Origin: Chitinophaga horti
GTDB taxonomy: Bacteria > Bacteroidota > Bacteroidia > Chitinophagales > Chitinophagaceae
DNA: 64,000 nucleotides
Assembly (NCBI RefSeq): GCF_022867795.2
Contig: NZ_CP107006.1
Span: 3,410,001 to 3,474,000, forward strand
Direction: 5' to 3'
The translations under genes and the position numbers were made by a program. Each line of letters starts with the position of its first letter. Position 1 is the first letter of the stretch. Of this stretch, positions 27,931-36,222 are shown one piece after another. The notes under the pieces are model-generated. The model made no database searches, was not told the DNA's origin, and saw only the letters and a list, made by a program, of their open reading frames with translations.

Positions 27931-30900
27931 ATGGATTTTACAGCTTATCCCAAGCCGTGTGTGACCGCTATGCCCTCGTGGCAGCGGACGGCTGGGGCAA
28001 CATCAACCAAATCGCTGTTGCCGGCGTTTGCACAACATTACCGTGCCCGGGCAGCCTCAATTGTGCTAGCAATGAAATTGACAATTGTTCTATTAACCGT
28101 TGTACTTGTTCAGGTACAGGCAGCCGTGGTAGCGCAAACCGTATCGCTTACCGGAAAAAATATCCCGGTTAAAAAGGTGCTGCAAACGATTAAACAGCAA
28201 ACGGGTTATGTAACCTTCTACAACCAGGATATGCTGTCGGCCGCCCGCCCTGTTACGCTGGACGTCGACAAACTGCCTTTGGACGAGGTGCTGGCGCTTA
28301 TCTCAAAAGACCAACCTTTCCGCTTTGAAGTGAAGGAAGCTACAAAAACGATCATGCTGTCGCCCCGCGCACCTGCTGCTGTAGTGGGCGGCAATGGGAA
28401 CGTGATCGATGCGGTGGTATTTAAGAACGTGTCGGGCCGTGTAACGGATAGTACCGATAATTCACCGATGCCGGGAGCCTCGGTGAGGATACAGGGCAAA
28501 CAACGCAGTGTATCAACCGACGCGCAGGGCCGTTTCCAGATTGATGCGGAGCCTGGAGATGTGCTGGTCATCACTTATGTAGGATACCGCCCTACGTACT
28601 ATACCGTACGCAGCGACGGACGTGCGGCTAACATCAGCATGGCACCGGCCATCTCCACCATGAATAATGTGGTGGTAACGGGTATCTTTAACAAACCACA
28701 GGAGAGTTATACCGGCGCGGCAAAAGTGATTACGGCGAAGGAGCTGCAACGCTTCCAGGGACGTAACATCTTTGTGACGATCGGTAACATTGATCCGGCC
28801 TTCTACATTGCACCCAACAACGCGGCGGGTTCTGACCCGAACCAGTTGCCAGATGTGCAGCTTCGCGGCACACGTAATCTCCCTAACATCGACCAGTTGC
28901 AGGACAACACGTCTGCGGCACTTAACACACCACTCATCATCCTCGATGGTTTTCCGACCACACTGCAACGGATGATGGACCTGAACAATAACCAGATCGA
29001 GTCTATCACCTTACTAAAAGATGGTTCTGCCACTGCACTTTACGGTTCGCGTGGTGCAAACGGCGTAATCGTTATTACGACGAAGCCACCATCTGGAGGG
29101 CGATTACAGCTCACTTACCGCGGCGGCTTAAACCTGAGCATGCCCGACCTGAGCAGCTACGACCTGCTTAACGCCCGTGAAAAGCTGGAGCTGGAACGTG
29201 TTTCAGGGTTTTATGCAAGTGCCACTAAAGATCCACTCGCCAACATTGGCTTACAACAATATTACAACGCGATCAAGGAGAAAGTAGAAGGTGGACTTAA
29301 CACTGACTGGATCTCAAAACCGCTGCGCACCGAAGTAGACCAGAACCACTCCATTCGCCTGGATGGTGGTGAAAACGCTTTCCGGTACGCGCTGGAAGGT
29401 CAGTACAACCGCATTAACGGCGCCATGAAAGGCTCCAAACGCGAAACGCTGAATGCGACTATGGATATTACCTATCGCATGCCTAAGCTCAACTTTCGCA
29501 ATAACCTGATCGTGGGTAACATGAAAGGCACCCAGTCGCCGTGGGGCTCTTTCAGTGACTATGTGAAACTAAATCCTTACTGGAGTCCGTACGAAGCAAA
29601 CGGCCAGGTTGCGAAAACATTTAACCCGTTCAACTGGGATTACTGGACGCAGGTTTCCGGCCACGGCACCACGCCGTACCCTAACCCGATGTATGATGCT
29701 ACCTTGAACACCTTCAACAAAAGCGGCTACAATTCTATTACCAATAACTTCCAGGTAGAATGGTTGCCAGTAAAGAATTTGTCCATCCGTGGCGGCCTGG
29801 GCATCAATACCCAGGATAACAATGCCGATATCTTCAAACCAGCCTCCCACTCTTCCTTTGCGGGATACAGCGAAGCAGATATCATCCGTAAAGGCAGCTA
29901 CGAATATGCCAGCGGAAAACAATCTGCCTACAGTGCGAACCTTACGGCGAACTACTTCAATACTTTCAAGGGCGGCCATACCCTTACCCTGGGCGCGTCG
30001 TTGGATATGAACGAAGAGAAACGCCACGAATATCGCTTTATGGCGGAAGGCTTCCCGGATGAGAGCATCAACTTCCTGGGCATGGCGTTACAATATGCTT
30101 CAGGCGGAAAACCGAAAGGCACCGAAGCTACCACCCGCAGAATTGGCGTAGTAGGTAACGTGAACTATGCCTACCGCGAGCGTTACTTTGCCGACCTTGC
30201 CTACAGGATGGACGGCGCCTCGCAGTTTGGCCTGGACAAACGTTTTGCGCCATTCTGGAGTGCTGGCCTTGGCTGGAATGTACATTCAGAAGCATTCATG
30301 CAACCTTACCTTCATGCCATCAACCGGTTACGCGTACGTGGGTCCTATGGTGTGACTGGCAACCAGGCGTTCTCGGCCTACCAGGCGCTGGCGACCTATA
30401 GTTACATCGTGGATAATCACTATAAAAACTGGCTCGGCGCTACGCAAACCACCTTGGGCAATCCCAACCTGCAATGGCAGAAAACCGGCAAATCCAATAT
30501 CGGTATAGAATCTGAGTGGTTCAAGAGCCGCATCATTCTGCAGGCAGATGTGTACAAAGAAAAAACCTCTAACCTGCTTTCATCCCTCGAATTGCCTTAC
30601 TCTAACGGCTTTACCAGCTATGTAGAGAACATTGGCAAACTGGACCAGGTAGGTTTTGAGCTGATGGCAAGTGTAGTATTGATACGCAATACCGCCAAAC
30701 GTTTGAACTGGTCGGTAACGGGCAACGTTACGCACAACCGTGACCAGATCGTTGCACTATCGAATGCTATGAAAGCAGCGAACGACAAACTGGCCTTACT
30801 CACCAACGGTAATTCTCCCAACAGGATCATCCGCGAAGGTGCTTCCCAGAATACGATTTACGCCGTTCGTTCATTGGGTATTGATCCCAGTACCGGTAAA

Positions 30901-31431
30901 GAATTGTTCCTCACCAAAGACGGCGACGTGACTTACCTCTGGAACCCGGCCGACCGTGTGGCAACAGGTTTGAGTCAGCCTAAGTACCGCGGCAACTTCA
31001 GCTCCCTGTTCCGTTACGGCAACTTCAGCGCAAACGCATCTTTCGGTTATCGTTTTGGTGGCCAGCTGTATAACCAAACACTGATCGACAAGATCGAGAA
31101 CGCCGATAAGATGTTTAACGTAGATGCGCGTGTATTCTACGACCGTTGGAAACAACCAGGCGATCGCACCTTCTTCCGCGGCATCAATGAAGTGGTTTAC
31201 TCCTATCCTTCCTCCCGCTTTGTGCAGGATGAAAGGACCCTCGTTTGCCAGAACGTAAACCTGTCGTACGACGTATACGGTCGCGCGTGGCAGGACCGGA
31301 TCGGCATGAAGTCGCTGACGATTACAGTAAACACCGGCGAGTTATTCTACACTTCGAGTGTACGCCAGGAGCGCGGACTTGACTTCCCGTTCACCCGCCA
31401 GGTTTCATTGAATGTGTTCGCCATTTTCTAA
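27931..31431 (+). CDS. SusC/RagA-type TonB-dependent receptor with STN domain
   Basis: 1166 residues. Leader of 47 residues with the TSTKS motif at 24-28 (also in the 872 protein), signal core about 48-64 (KLTIVLLTVVLVQVQA), STN domain (about 70-140, LTGKNIPVKKVLQTIKQQTG), carboxypeptidase-like domain (about 166-245, VSGRVTDSTDNSPMPGASVR), plug (about 255-385, TPLIILDGFPT, ITLLKDGSATALYGSRGANG), barrel ending VSLNVFAIF. It is the signalling receptor of locus C. The operon that follows carries lipoproteins, a thioredoxin and a metalloprotease, so a peptide, metallophore or protein-derived ligand is more likely than a glycan; this is inference. Its stop overlaps the SusD leader by frame only; SusD starts 13 bases later. 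Confidence 0.95.
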   Translation: MDFTAYPKPCVTAMPSWQRTAGATSTKSLLPAFAQHYRARAASIVLAMKLTIVLLTVVLVQVQAAVVAQTVSLTGKNIPVKKVLQTIKQQTGYVTFYNQDMLSAARPVTLDVDKLPLDEVLALISKDQPFRFEVKEATKTIMLSPRAPAAVVGGNGNVIDAVVFKNVSGRVTDSTDNSPMPGASVRIQGKQRSVSTDAQGRFQIDAEPGDVLVITYVGYRPTYYTVRSDGRAANISMAPAISTMNNVVVTGIFNKPQESYTGAAKVITAKELQRFQGRNIFVTIGNIDPAFYIAPNNAAGSDPNQLPDVQLRGTRNLPNIDQLQDNTSAALNTPLIILDGFPTTLQRMMDLNNNQIESITLLKDGSATALYGSRGANGVIVITTKPPSGGRLQLTYRGGLNLSMPDLSSYDLLNAREKLELERVSGFYASATKDPLANIGLQQYYNAIKEKVEGGLNTDWISKPLRTEVDQNHSIRLDGGENAFRYALEGQYNRINGAMKGSKRETLNATMDITYRMPKLNFRNNLIVGNMKGTQSPWGSFSDYVKLNPYWSPYEANGQVAKTFNPFNWDYWTQVSGHGTTPYPNPMYDATLNTFNKSGYNSITNNFQVEWLPVKNLSIRGGLGINTQDNNADIFKPASHSSFAGYSEADIIRKGSYEYASGKQSAYSANLTANYFNTFKGGHTLTLGASLDMNEEKRHEYRFMAEGFPDESINFLGMALQYASGGKPKGTEATTRRIGVVGNVNYAYRERYFADLAYRMDGASQFGLDKRFAPFWSAGLGWNVHSEAFMQPYLHAINRLRVRGSYGVTGNQAFSAYQALATYSYIVDNHYKNWLGATQTTLGNPNLQWQKTGKSNIGIESEWFKSRIILQADVYKEKTSNLLSSLELPYSNGFTSYVENIGKLDQVGFELMASVVLIRNTAKRLNWSVTGNVTHNRDQIVALSNAMKAANDKLALLTNGNSPNRIIREGASQNTIYAVRSLGIDPSTGKELFLTKDGDVTYLWNPADRVATGLSQPKYRGNFSSLFRYGNFSANASFGYRFGGQLYNQTLIDKIENADKMFNVDARVFYDRWKQPGDRTFFRGINEVVYSYPSSRFVQDERTLVCQNVNLSYDVYGRAWQDRIGMKSLTITVNTGELFYTSSVRQERGLDFPFTRQVSLNVFAIF

Positions 31432-31444
31432 TTCAGACATCAAC

Positions 31445-32953
31445 ATGAAAAAAATAATTATCTCTGCTATACTACTCGGCGCTTTTGCTGTAACCGGCTG
31501 TAACAAATGGCTGGACGTAAAACCCGTAGCCGAAACGACGAAGGACGAGCTGTTCAAAAGCCAGAAGGGCTTCCGCGACGCGCTTACCGGCGCCTACATT
31601 CACATGAAACATAGTGATGCGTATGGAAACGCCATGATGTGGGGTAACATCGAATTTTTAGCCCGCAACTGGGACGTGAGCAGCACTGCCAACCTGGCGA
31701 TGAACAACCTGGTGAACGCCAACTATACCGACGCAGCCGTTCGTACCTGGATGGATAACACTTATGCCGCTTTGTATAAGATCGTTGCCGACGTTAACAG
31801 CATCCTTGAAAACATAGACATCAAAAAGAACATTTTCACGGACGAAAACTATTCCCTCATTAAGGGGGAAGCGCTGGCCTTACGCGCCTTCGCTCACTTT
31901 GACGTGTTGCGTATGTTTGGGCCCGTGCCAGACAATCCGGCTGCAACTATTGAGCTGCCTTACGTACAGGCAGTATCGTCCCAGATTGTAGAGCCAATAG
32001 GTTTTCTGCCATTCACTCAACAAATACTGGCCGACCTCGACGCGGCGGAAATATTGTTGAAGGATACCGATCCCTTTGTTCACTATTCCCGTGCAGAACT
32101 GAATCCCCCGTCGAGCATGCCGCCACCTTACGTGGTAGCAGACGACTTCTACATGTATCGCCAGATCCGTTTTAACTATTATGCTGTACTGGCATTGAAA
32201 GCCCGTGTATACATGTGGTTATCTGCCCAGGACCCGGCGCAAAAAGCGAATGCTGCTAAATACGCGCAGATGGTGATCGATGCCAAAGACCACAACGGTA
32301 CTCCCACCTTCCGCCTTGGCAGAGAAAGCGACCGTGTAGCCGGCGACTATACCATGACGCCGGAGCATATCACTGCGCTGCATGTATTCAACCTGAATGA
32401 TATTGCGAATAATACTTTTGGAGAGGGAGGCCCGCTGTCCAGATACGACCTCAACGTAAGCGACGGCTACTACTACCTGAACAACCTGTTCCCTGTATCG
32501 GAGCGTGTATCCGACGTAAGATGGACAGGCATGTGGGCGTACAAAACAACCCCGGGTGCGACGAACTATGCGATGTACCGCAAGTTTAACCAACGTTCCA
32601 ATGCGCCGTTTTTACAGGTTCCGCTGCTGCGGTTGAGCGAAATGTACCTCGTACTCACCGAGTGCGCGGCTACCAAAAGCGAAGCCGAAAGCTTTTACCG
32701 GACCTATGCCGATCAGAAAGGCATTCCGTTCGTGAACGGCTTTGCTACCAGCGGCTGGGAAGCAGATCGTAAGAATAAATTGATCCGCGAATATGTGCGG
32801 GAGTTTTATGCGGAAGGACAAACCTTCTTTACTTACAAACGCTTTAACCTGGCGAACCTGCCCGCTAACTGGACCTACGTGTACTACAACGGAAGCGCCG
32901 CACGCTACATAGTGCCTAAACCTGATCGTGAAATCAATTATCACAACAAGTAA
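31445..32953 (+). CDS. RagB/SusD family lipoprotein of locus C
   Basis: 502 residues from ATG 31445 (an earlier in-frame ATG at 31412 lies inside the SusC gene and gives no signal peptide). Lipobox VTGC (Cys19) then NKWLDVKPVAETTKDELF, the standard SusD opening. Helical core with LIKGEALALRAFAHFDVLRMFGP (about 138-160) and AVLALKARVYMWLS. The C-terminal signature is diverged: NKLIREYVREFYAEGQTFFTYKRF replaces the usual ERR-E-ELAFE-R-DLRRW form. That variant is typical of SusD proteins paired with DUF4843 and PKD-like lipoproteins. Surface lid for the 27931 receptor. Confidence 0.94.
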   Translation: MKKIIISAILLGAFAVTGCNKWLDVKPVAETTKDELFKSQKGFRDALTGAYIHMKHSDAYGNAMMWGNIEFLARNWDVSSTANLAMNNLVNANYTDAAVRTWMDNTYAALYKIVADVNSILENIDIKKNIFTDENYSLIKGEALALRAFAHFDVLRMFGPVPDNPAATIELPYVQAVSSQIVEPIGFLPFTQQILADLDAAEILLKDTDPFVHYSRAELNPPSSMPPPYVVADDFYMYRQIRFNYYAVLALKARVYMWLSAQDPAQKANAAKYAQMVIDAKDHNGTPTFRLGRESDRVAGDYTMTPEHITALHVFNLNDIANNTFGEGGPLSRYDLNVSDGYYYLNNLFPVSERVSDVRWTGMWAYKTTPGATNYAMYRKFNQRSNAPFLQVPLLRLSEMYLVLTECAATKSEAESFYRTYADQKGIPFVNGFATSGWEADRKNKLIREYVREFYAEGQTFFTYKRFNLANLPANWTYVYYNGSAARYIVPKPDREINYHNK

Positions 32954-33783
32954 TGACAGCAATGAAGAAATTCACTTTTTATACAATTGCGTTGCTAAGC
33001 ATGGCAATAGCCTGCAAAAAGGCGGAGAACCTGCTGTACAGCGACATTTACCGCGTGCAACTGGCCGATACATCGATCATGAGCAGCACTTTTATTTATG
33101 ATGATGCGGCGATCGTTACCGATACGCTTTATATCAAAGTGCCGACGATTGGGGGCATCAGCGACAAAGATCGCCCGGTGAAGCTGGAACAGGCGATGGA
33201 ATACGACATTTCACTCGTGCGCGATCCGTTGACGAACGAGATCACCGACACGATTAAAACACCCAGGCCGTTTACCGCACAGGCAGGCGTGCATTATGTA
33301 GATTTTAATGACCCTTCCCTGGCTGCATTGATGGTCGTAAAAGCCAATGAAGACACCGGCCTGATTCCCATCGTACTAAAGCGTGATGCGAGCCTGAAGG
33401 CCAACAGTTACAGACTACGGGTGCAACTGGCGGCGAATGGAACATTTGGCTTGGGCGAGCAGAAAATGCGTGCCCGTACCATCGTGTTCTCCGATCGCCT
33501 TGAACGTTTCGACTCCTGGCGGAACGACAACTATACATCTGCCGCGTTTCTTGCTTTTGGAAAGTACAGCATTGGCAAACATCAGTTTATGATCGACGTG
33601 CTGAAAACGAACATCGACGAAGCCTGGTTTAAAGCCCTGGCAGCTGCCGGCGCCACCGGTCATTATACCAACTACATGAAAGCAGCGCTTAAAACCTTCA
33701 ATGAAGACCCGGCCAATATCGCCAGCGGCAAATCGCCTGTGCGCGAAACGAGTGCTGCCGATAGTGCACCCATCACCTTCTAA
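32953..33783 (+). CDS. DUF4843 domain-containing lipoprotein
   Basis: 276 residues. Its ATG overlaps the SusD stop by one base (TAATG), so the two are translationally coupled; ATG 32962 is an alternative that gives a cleaner signal peptide. Lipobox IAC followed by KKAEN (Cys about 21), compatible with surface display. The DUF4843 domain covers about 25-190 (VQLADTSIMSSTFIYDD, LYIKVPTIGGISDKDRP, ANSYRLRVQLAANGTF), and a helical segment follows (FDSWRNDNYT, MIDVLKTNID). Function is not established. In related genomes this family commonly sits directly after SusD and before a PKD-like lipoprotein, as here. Confidence 0.9.
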   Translation: MTAMKKFTFYTIALLSMAIACKKAENLLYSDIYRVQLADTSIMSSTFIYDDAAIVTDTLYIKVPTIGGISDKDRPVKLEQAMEYDISLVRDPLTNEITDTIKTPRPFTAQAGVHYVDFNDPSLAALMVVKANEDTGLIPIVLKRDASLKANSYRLRVQLAANGTFGLGEQKMRARTIVFSDRLERFDSWRNDNYTSAAFLAFGKYSIGKHQFMIDVLKTNIDEAWFKALAAAGATGHYTNYMKAALKTFNEDPANIASGKSPVRETSAADSAPITF

Positions 33784-33801
33784 CACAACAATCGCATCAA
33801 C

Positions 33802-35274
33802 ATGAAAAAGATATATATCATTGCTGCCTGCCTCCTGGTAATACTGGCCGGCGCGTGCAGCAAAGACGACAGCTCCGGCATCACGAACCCGCTGCCCGCC
33901 GTGGAAGTAGATGGTTTGGAGGAAGCCTATTCCTTATACACCCGCCGCGATACGCTGCGCATCAATCCAACGGTGGCCGATGAGTCGCTGTACGACTTTT
34001 ACTGGACGGTTTACACCACCGGCTTTGTGCAAGGCACTGGCCAGGTACCCAAGCCAGATACATTGGCACGTACCAAAAACATCGAATATGCCGTAGTAAT
34101 GGACCCGGGCAACTATTACCTGATCTTCAATGTAAAGCATAAAGCATCCGGCGTAGTGAAGATGATCAACATCCCGCTTACCGTGGCTACCCTTACGATG
34201 AAAGGCTGGTACCTGTTGAAAGACGACGGTGCACATACCGACTTCGACTTCATCCACCCGGAAGGCCGTATCAACAATTGGATCGCGTTCTTTAACGAGG
34301 GCAGAAAAATGTCCGGCAAAGCCGTGAAAGCAGTGTTCATACCCGGCTATAAGACCGGCCTGTCATCTACCAACCTGTTTAGTACACTGATGGTTTTATC
34401 AGAAAACGACCTGCTGGTTTGCAGGGTAGACAATGGTAAAGTAGTGAACAGCTTTGACGACATCTTCTTCAGCAAGCCGCCGGTGCGCAAGTTACAGAAC
34501 GCGCTGGTGTCGATGTCGGGCAGCAACATAGGCCTCATCAATAACAACCTGGCTTACGCGATGACAAAAGGCGCATTATTCGCTGACCTGCCTCCCACCT
34601 ACCGCGTTTCTGGAGTAGCAGGCGTAGCAGCGATGGATATCGGGTTTGACATCACCTCAAAATCTGTGATCTGTTACAACTTCGCCAACTTTGCAGCCCT
34701 CGGGTCTAATGGCGGCGATCTGAAAAACATGGGTGCCGACATGACCTGGATCGGTGGTTATGCGGGTGTACGCAGTGCGGCCATGGCCCTGTTCCGTAAA
34801 CCAGACGGATCGGGCATATTGGCAAAGTTAAACGCGCAATATGGCTACCTGGCCGGCTTTCAATCGCCGCTGGTACCTAATAAACAAAACCTTTCCTCTG
34901 AACATGGGTTGATGAATGCCAGCACAATTGGCGGCAACTATGATGCAGACTACGTATACTACGCTATCGGCAACAGCATCTACCGTACGGATATCGCTAC
35001 CATTTCGGAAACGTTGCAGGTAAGTGTACCCGCTGGTGAAACGATTACGTGTATTCAACATGTAAAGTACCCTCAGCCGGTAAGTGCTACCGTACCGCCT
35101 ACCGTAGACTACCTGGCGATTGCCTCTTACGCAAACGGACACTATAAGGTATGGTTGCATAAGGTGAACTCCACCGGCACCATTCAGCCTGTAACAGCAC
35201 CAAGTTTTGAAGGCGATGGTCGAGTGACCAACATTACCTACATGGAGCAGGGACTGGGCAGCCGCACCTTTTAA
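33802..35274 (+). CDS. PKD-like family lipoprotein
   Basis: 490 residues, 18 bases after the DUF4843 gene. Lipobox AGAC (Cys19) followed by SKDDSS, a near-perfect Bacteroidota lipoprotein export signal, so it is expected on the cell surface. N-terminal part (about 30-130) contains one PKD/immunoglobulin-like domain (LRINPTVADESLYDFYWTVY, GNYYLIFNVKHKASGVVKMI). Residues about 135-490 look like an irregular propeller-type repeat region (MKGWYLLKDDG, DYVYYAIGNSIYRTDIA). Probably a large surface ligand-binding or display protein for the SusCD pair. It follows the same order as in related SusCD operons. Confidence 0.88.
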   Translation: MKKIYIIAACLLVILAGACSKDDSSGITNPLPAVEVDGLEEAYSLYTRRDTLRINPTVADESLYDFYWTVYTTGFVQGTGQVPKPDTLARTKNIEYAVVMDPGNYYLIFNVKHKASGVVKMINIPLTVATLTMKGWYLLKDDGAHTDFDFIHPEGRINNWIAFFNEGRKMSGKAVKAVFIPGYKTGLSSTNLFSTLMVLSENDLLVCRVDNGKVVNSFDDIFFSKPPVRKLQNALVSMSGSNIGLINNNLAYAMTKGALFADLPPTYRVSGVAGVAAMDIGFDITSKSVICYNFANFAALGSNGGDLKNMGADMTWIGGYAGVRSAAMALFRKPDGSGILAKLNAQYGYLAGFQSPLVPNKQNLSSEHGLMNASTIGGNYDADYVYYAIGNSIYRTDIATISETLQVSVPAGETITCIQHVKYPQPVSATVPPTVDYLAIASYANGHYKVWLHKVNSTGTIQPVTAPSFEGDGRVTNITYMEQGLGSRTF

Positions 35275-35361
35275 CATCATCAACGAAGATCGTCCCACTT
35301 GCGGCCTTACGACAGGCGGCGGGGCGGTCTTCCGATGTTCTTTCATAAAACTGTTTTCGAC

Positions 35362-36219
35362 ATGAAACACCTTCTTCTCGCGGCCCTATGCAGCCTGGCC
35401 GCCTGCAACCTGTATGCCCAGTCGGACACGGCGCTGATCGCAGCACAAAAAGCAGAATTGAAACGAGCGCTTGCCGGTGCGGACAAGAAGCTGGAAGACC
35501 TGCAGCAGCAATACCTGGATGTGCAGGCAAAGAAAGCGAAGTACGACACCATCGGCCTGGCACTGTATCGCGCAGAAGCACGTGAAATAAGGCTGCAACG
35601 CAAGCAGCAGGCAATAGCGTTCATTAAAAAACACCCGGACTACTATGCCAGCCTCGATGCGCTGAAAGAAGTGATCGGTGCTATCCCGGACGACATTACC
35701 ATCTACGATCGCATGTTTGCCGGCTTAAAAAGACCCGTTCGTGAAAGCGAAAATGGCGTTAAGCTCAAGCAGGTGATCGACCGTTACATGGCTGTACGTT
35801 TAGGCGCAAAGGCACCTCTATTCACCTCTACCGATACATCGGGCAGGCAGGTGCAGCTCGCAGATTACAAAGGTAAATACGTGCTGATCGACTTCTGGGC
35901 TAGCTGGTGCGGCCCGTGCAGGGAAGAGAATCCGGTAGTTGTTGCGGCGTATCAGCAGTTTAAAAACAAAAACTTCCACATTCTTTCCGTATCGCTCGAT
36001 CAACCGGGCAAAAAAGAAGCGTGGATGAAGGCAATTTACCAGGATAGATTAGCCTGGCAACATGTATCCTCCCTCCAATACTGGGATGAACCCTTGGCGA
36101 AACTGTACATGGTGCGGTCGATCCCACAGAACTTTCTTATCGACCCAAAAGGAAAAATCGTAGCGAAAGACCTTCGCGGCGAACAACTAATCAAAAAACT
36201 AGAAGAAATACTGCAATAA
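35362..36219 (+). CDS. TlpA family thioredoxin-like protein
   Basis: 285 residues from ATG 35362; in-frame starts at 35299 and 35335 would place 21 or 9 polar residues before the signal peptide and are rejected. Signal peptide ends about residue 20 (CNLYAQ). Residues about 25-95 are a highly charged helix likely to form a coiled coil (KAELKRALAGADKKLEDLQQQ). The thioredoxin domain (about 145-285) has WCGPC with Cys183 and Cys186 in VLIDFWASWCGPC and the cis-Pro region RSIPQNFLIDP. Periplasmic thiol reductase. Its stop is 3 bases before the metalloprotease ATG, so the two are co-translated. Lacks the DUF4369-like domain of the 6896 homologue. Confidence 0.93.
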   Translation: MKHLLLAALCSLAACNLYAQSDTALIAAQKAELKRALAGADKKLEDLQQQYLDVQAKKAKYDTIGLALYRAEAREIRLQRKQQAIAFIKKHPDYYASLDALKEVIGAIPDDITIYDRMFAGLKRPVRESENGVKLKQVIDRYMAVRLGAKAPLFTSTDTSGRQVQLADYKGKYVLIDFWASWCGPCREENPVVVAAYQQFKNKNFHILSVSLDQPGKKEAWMKAIYQDRLAWQHVSSLQYWDEPLAKLYMVRSIPQNFLIDPKGKIVAKDLRGEQLIKKLEEILQ

Positions 36220-36222
36220 ACC

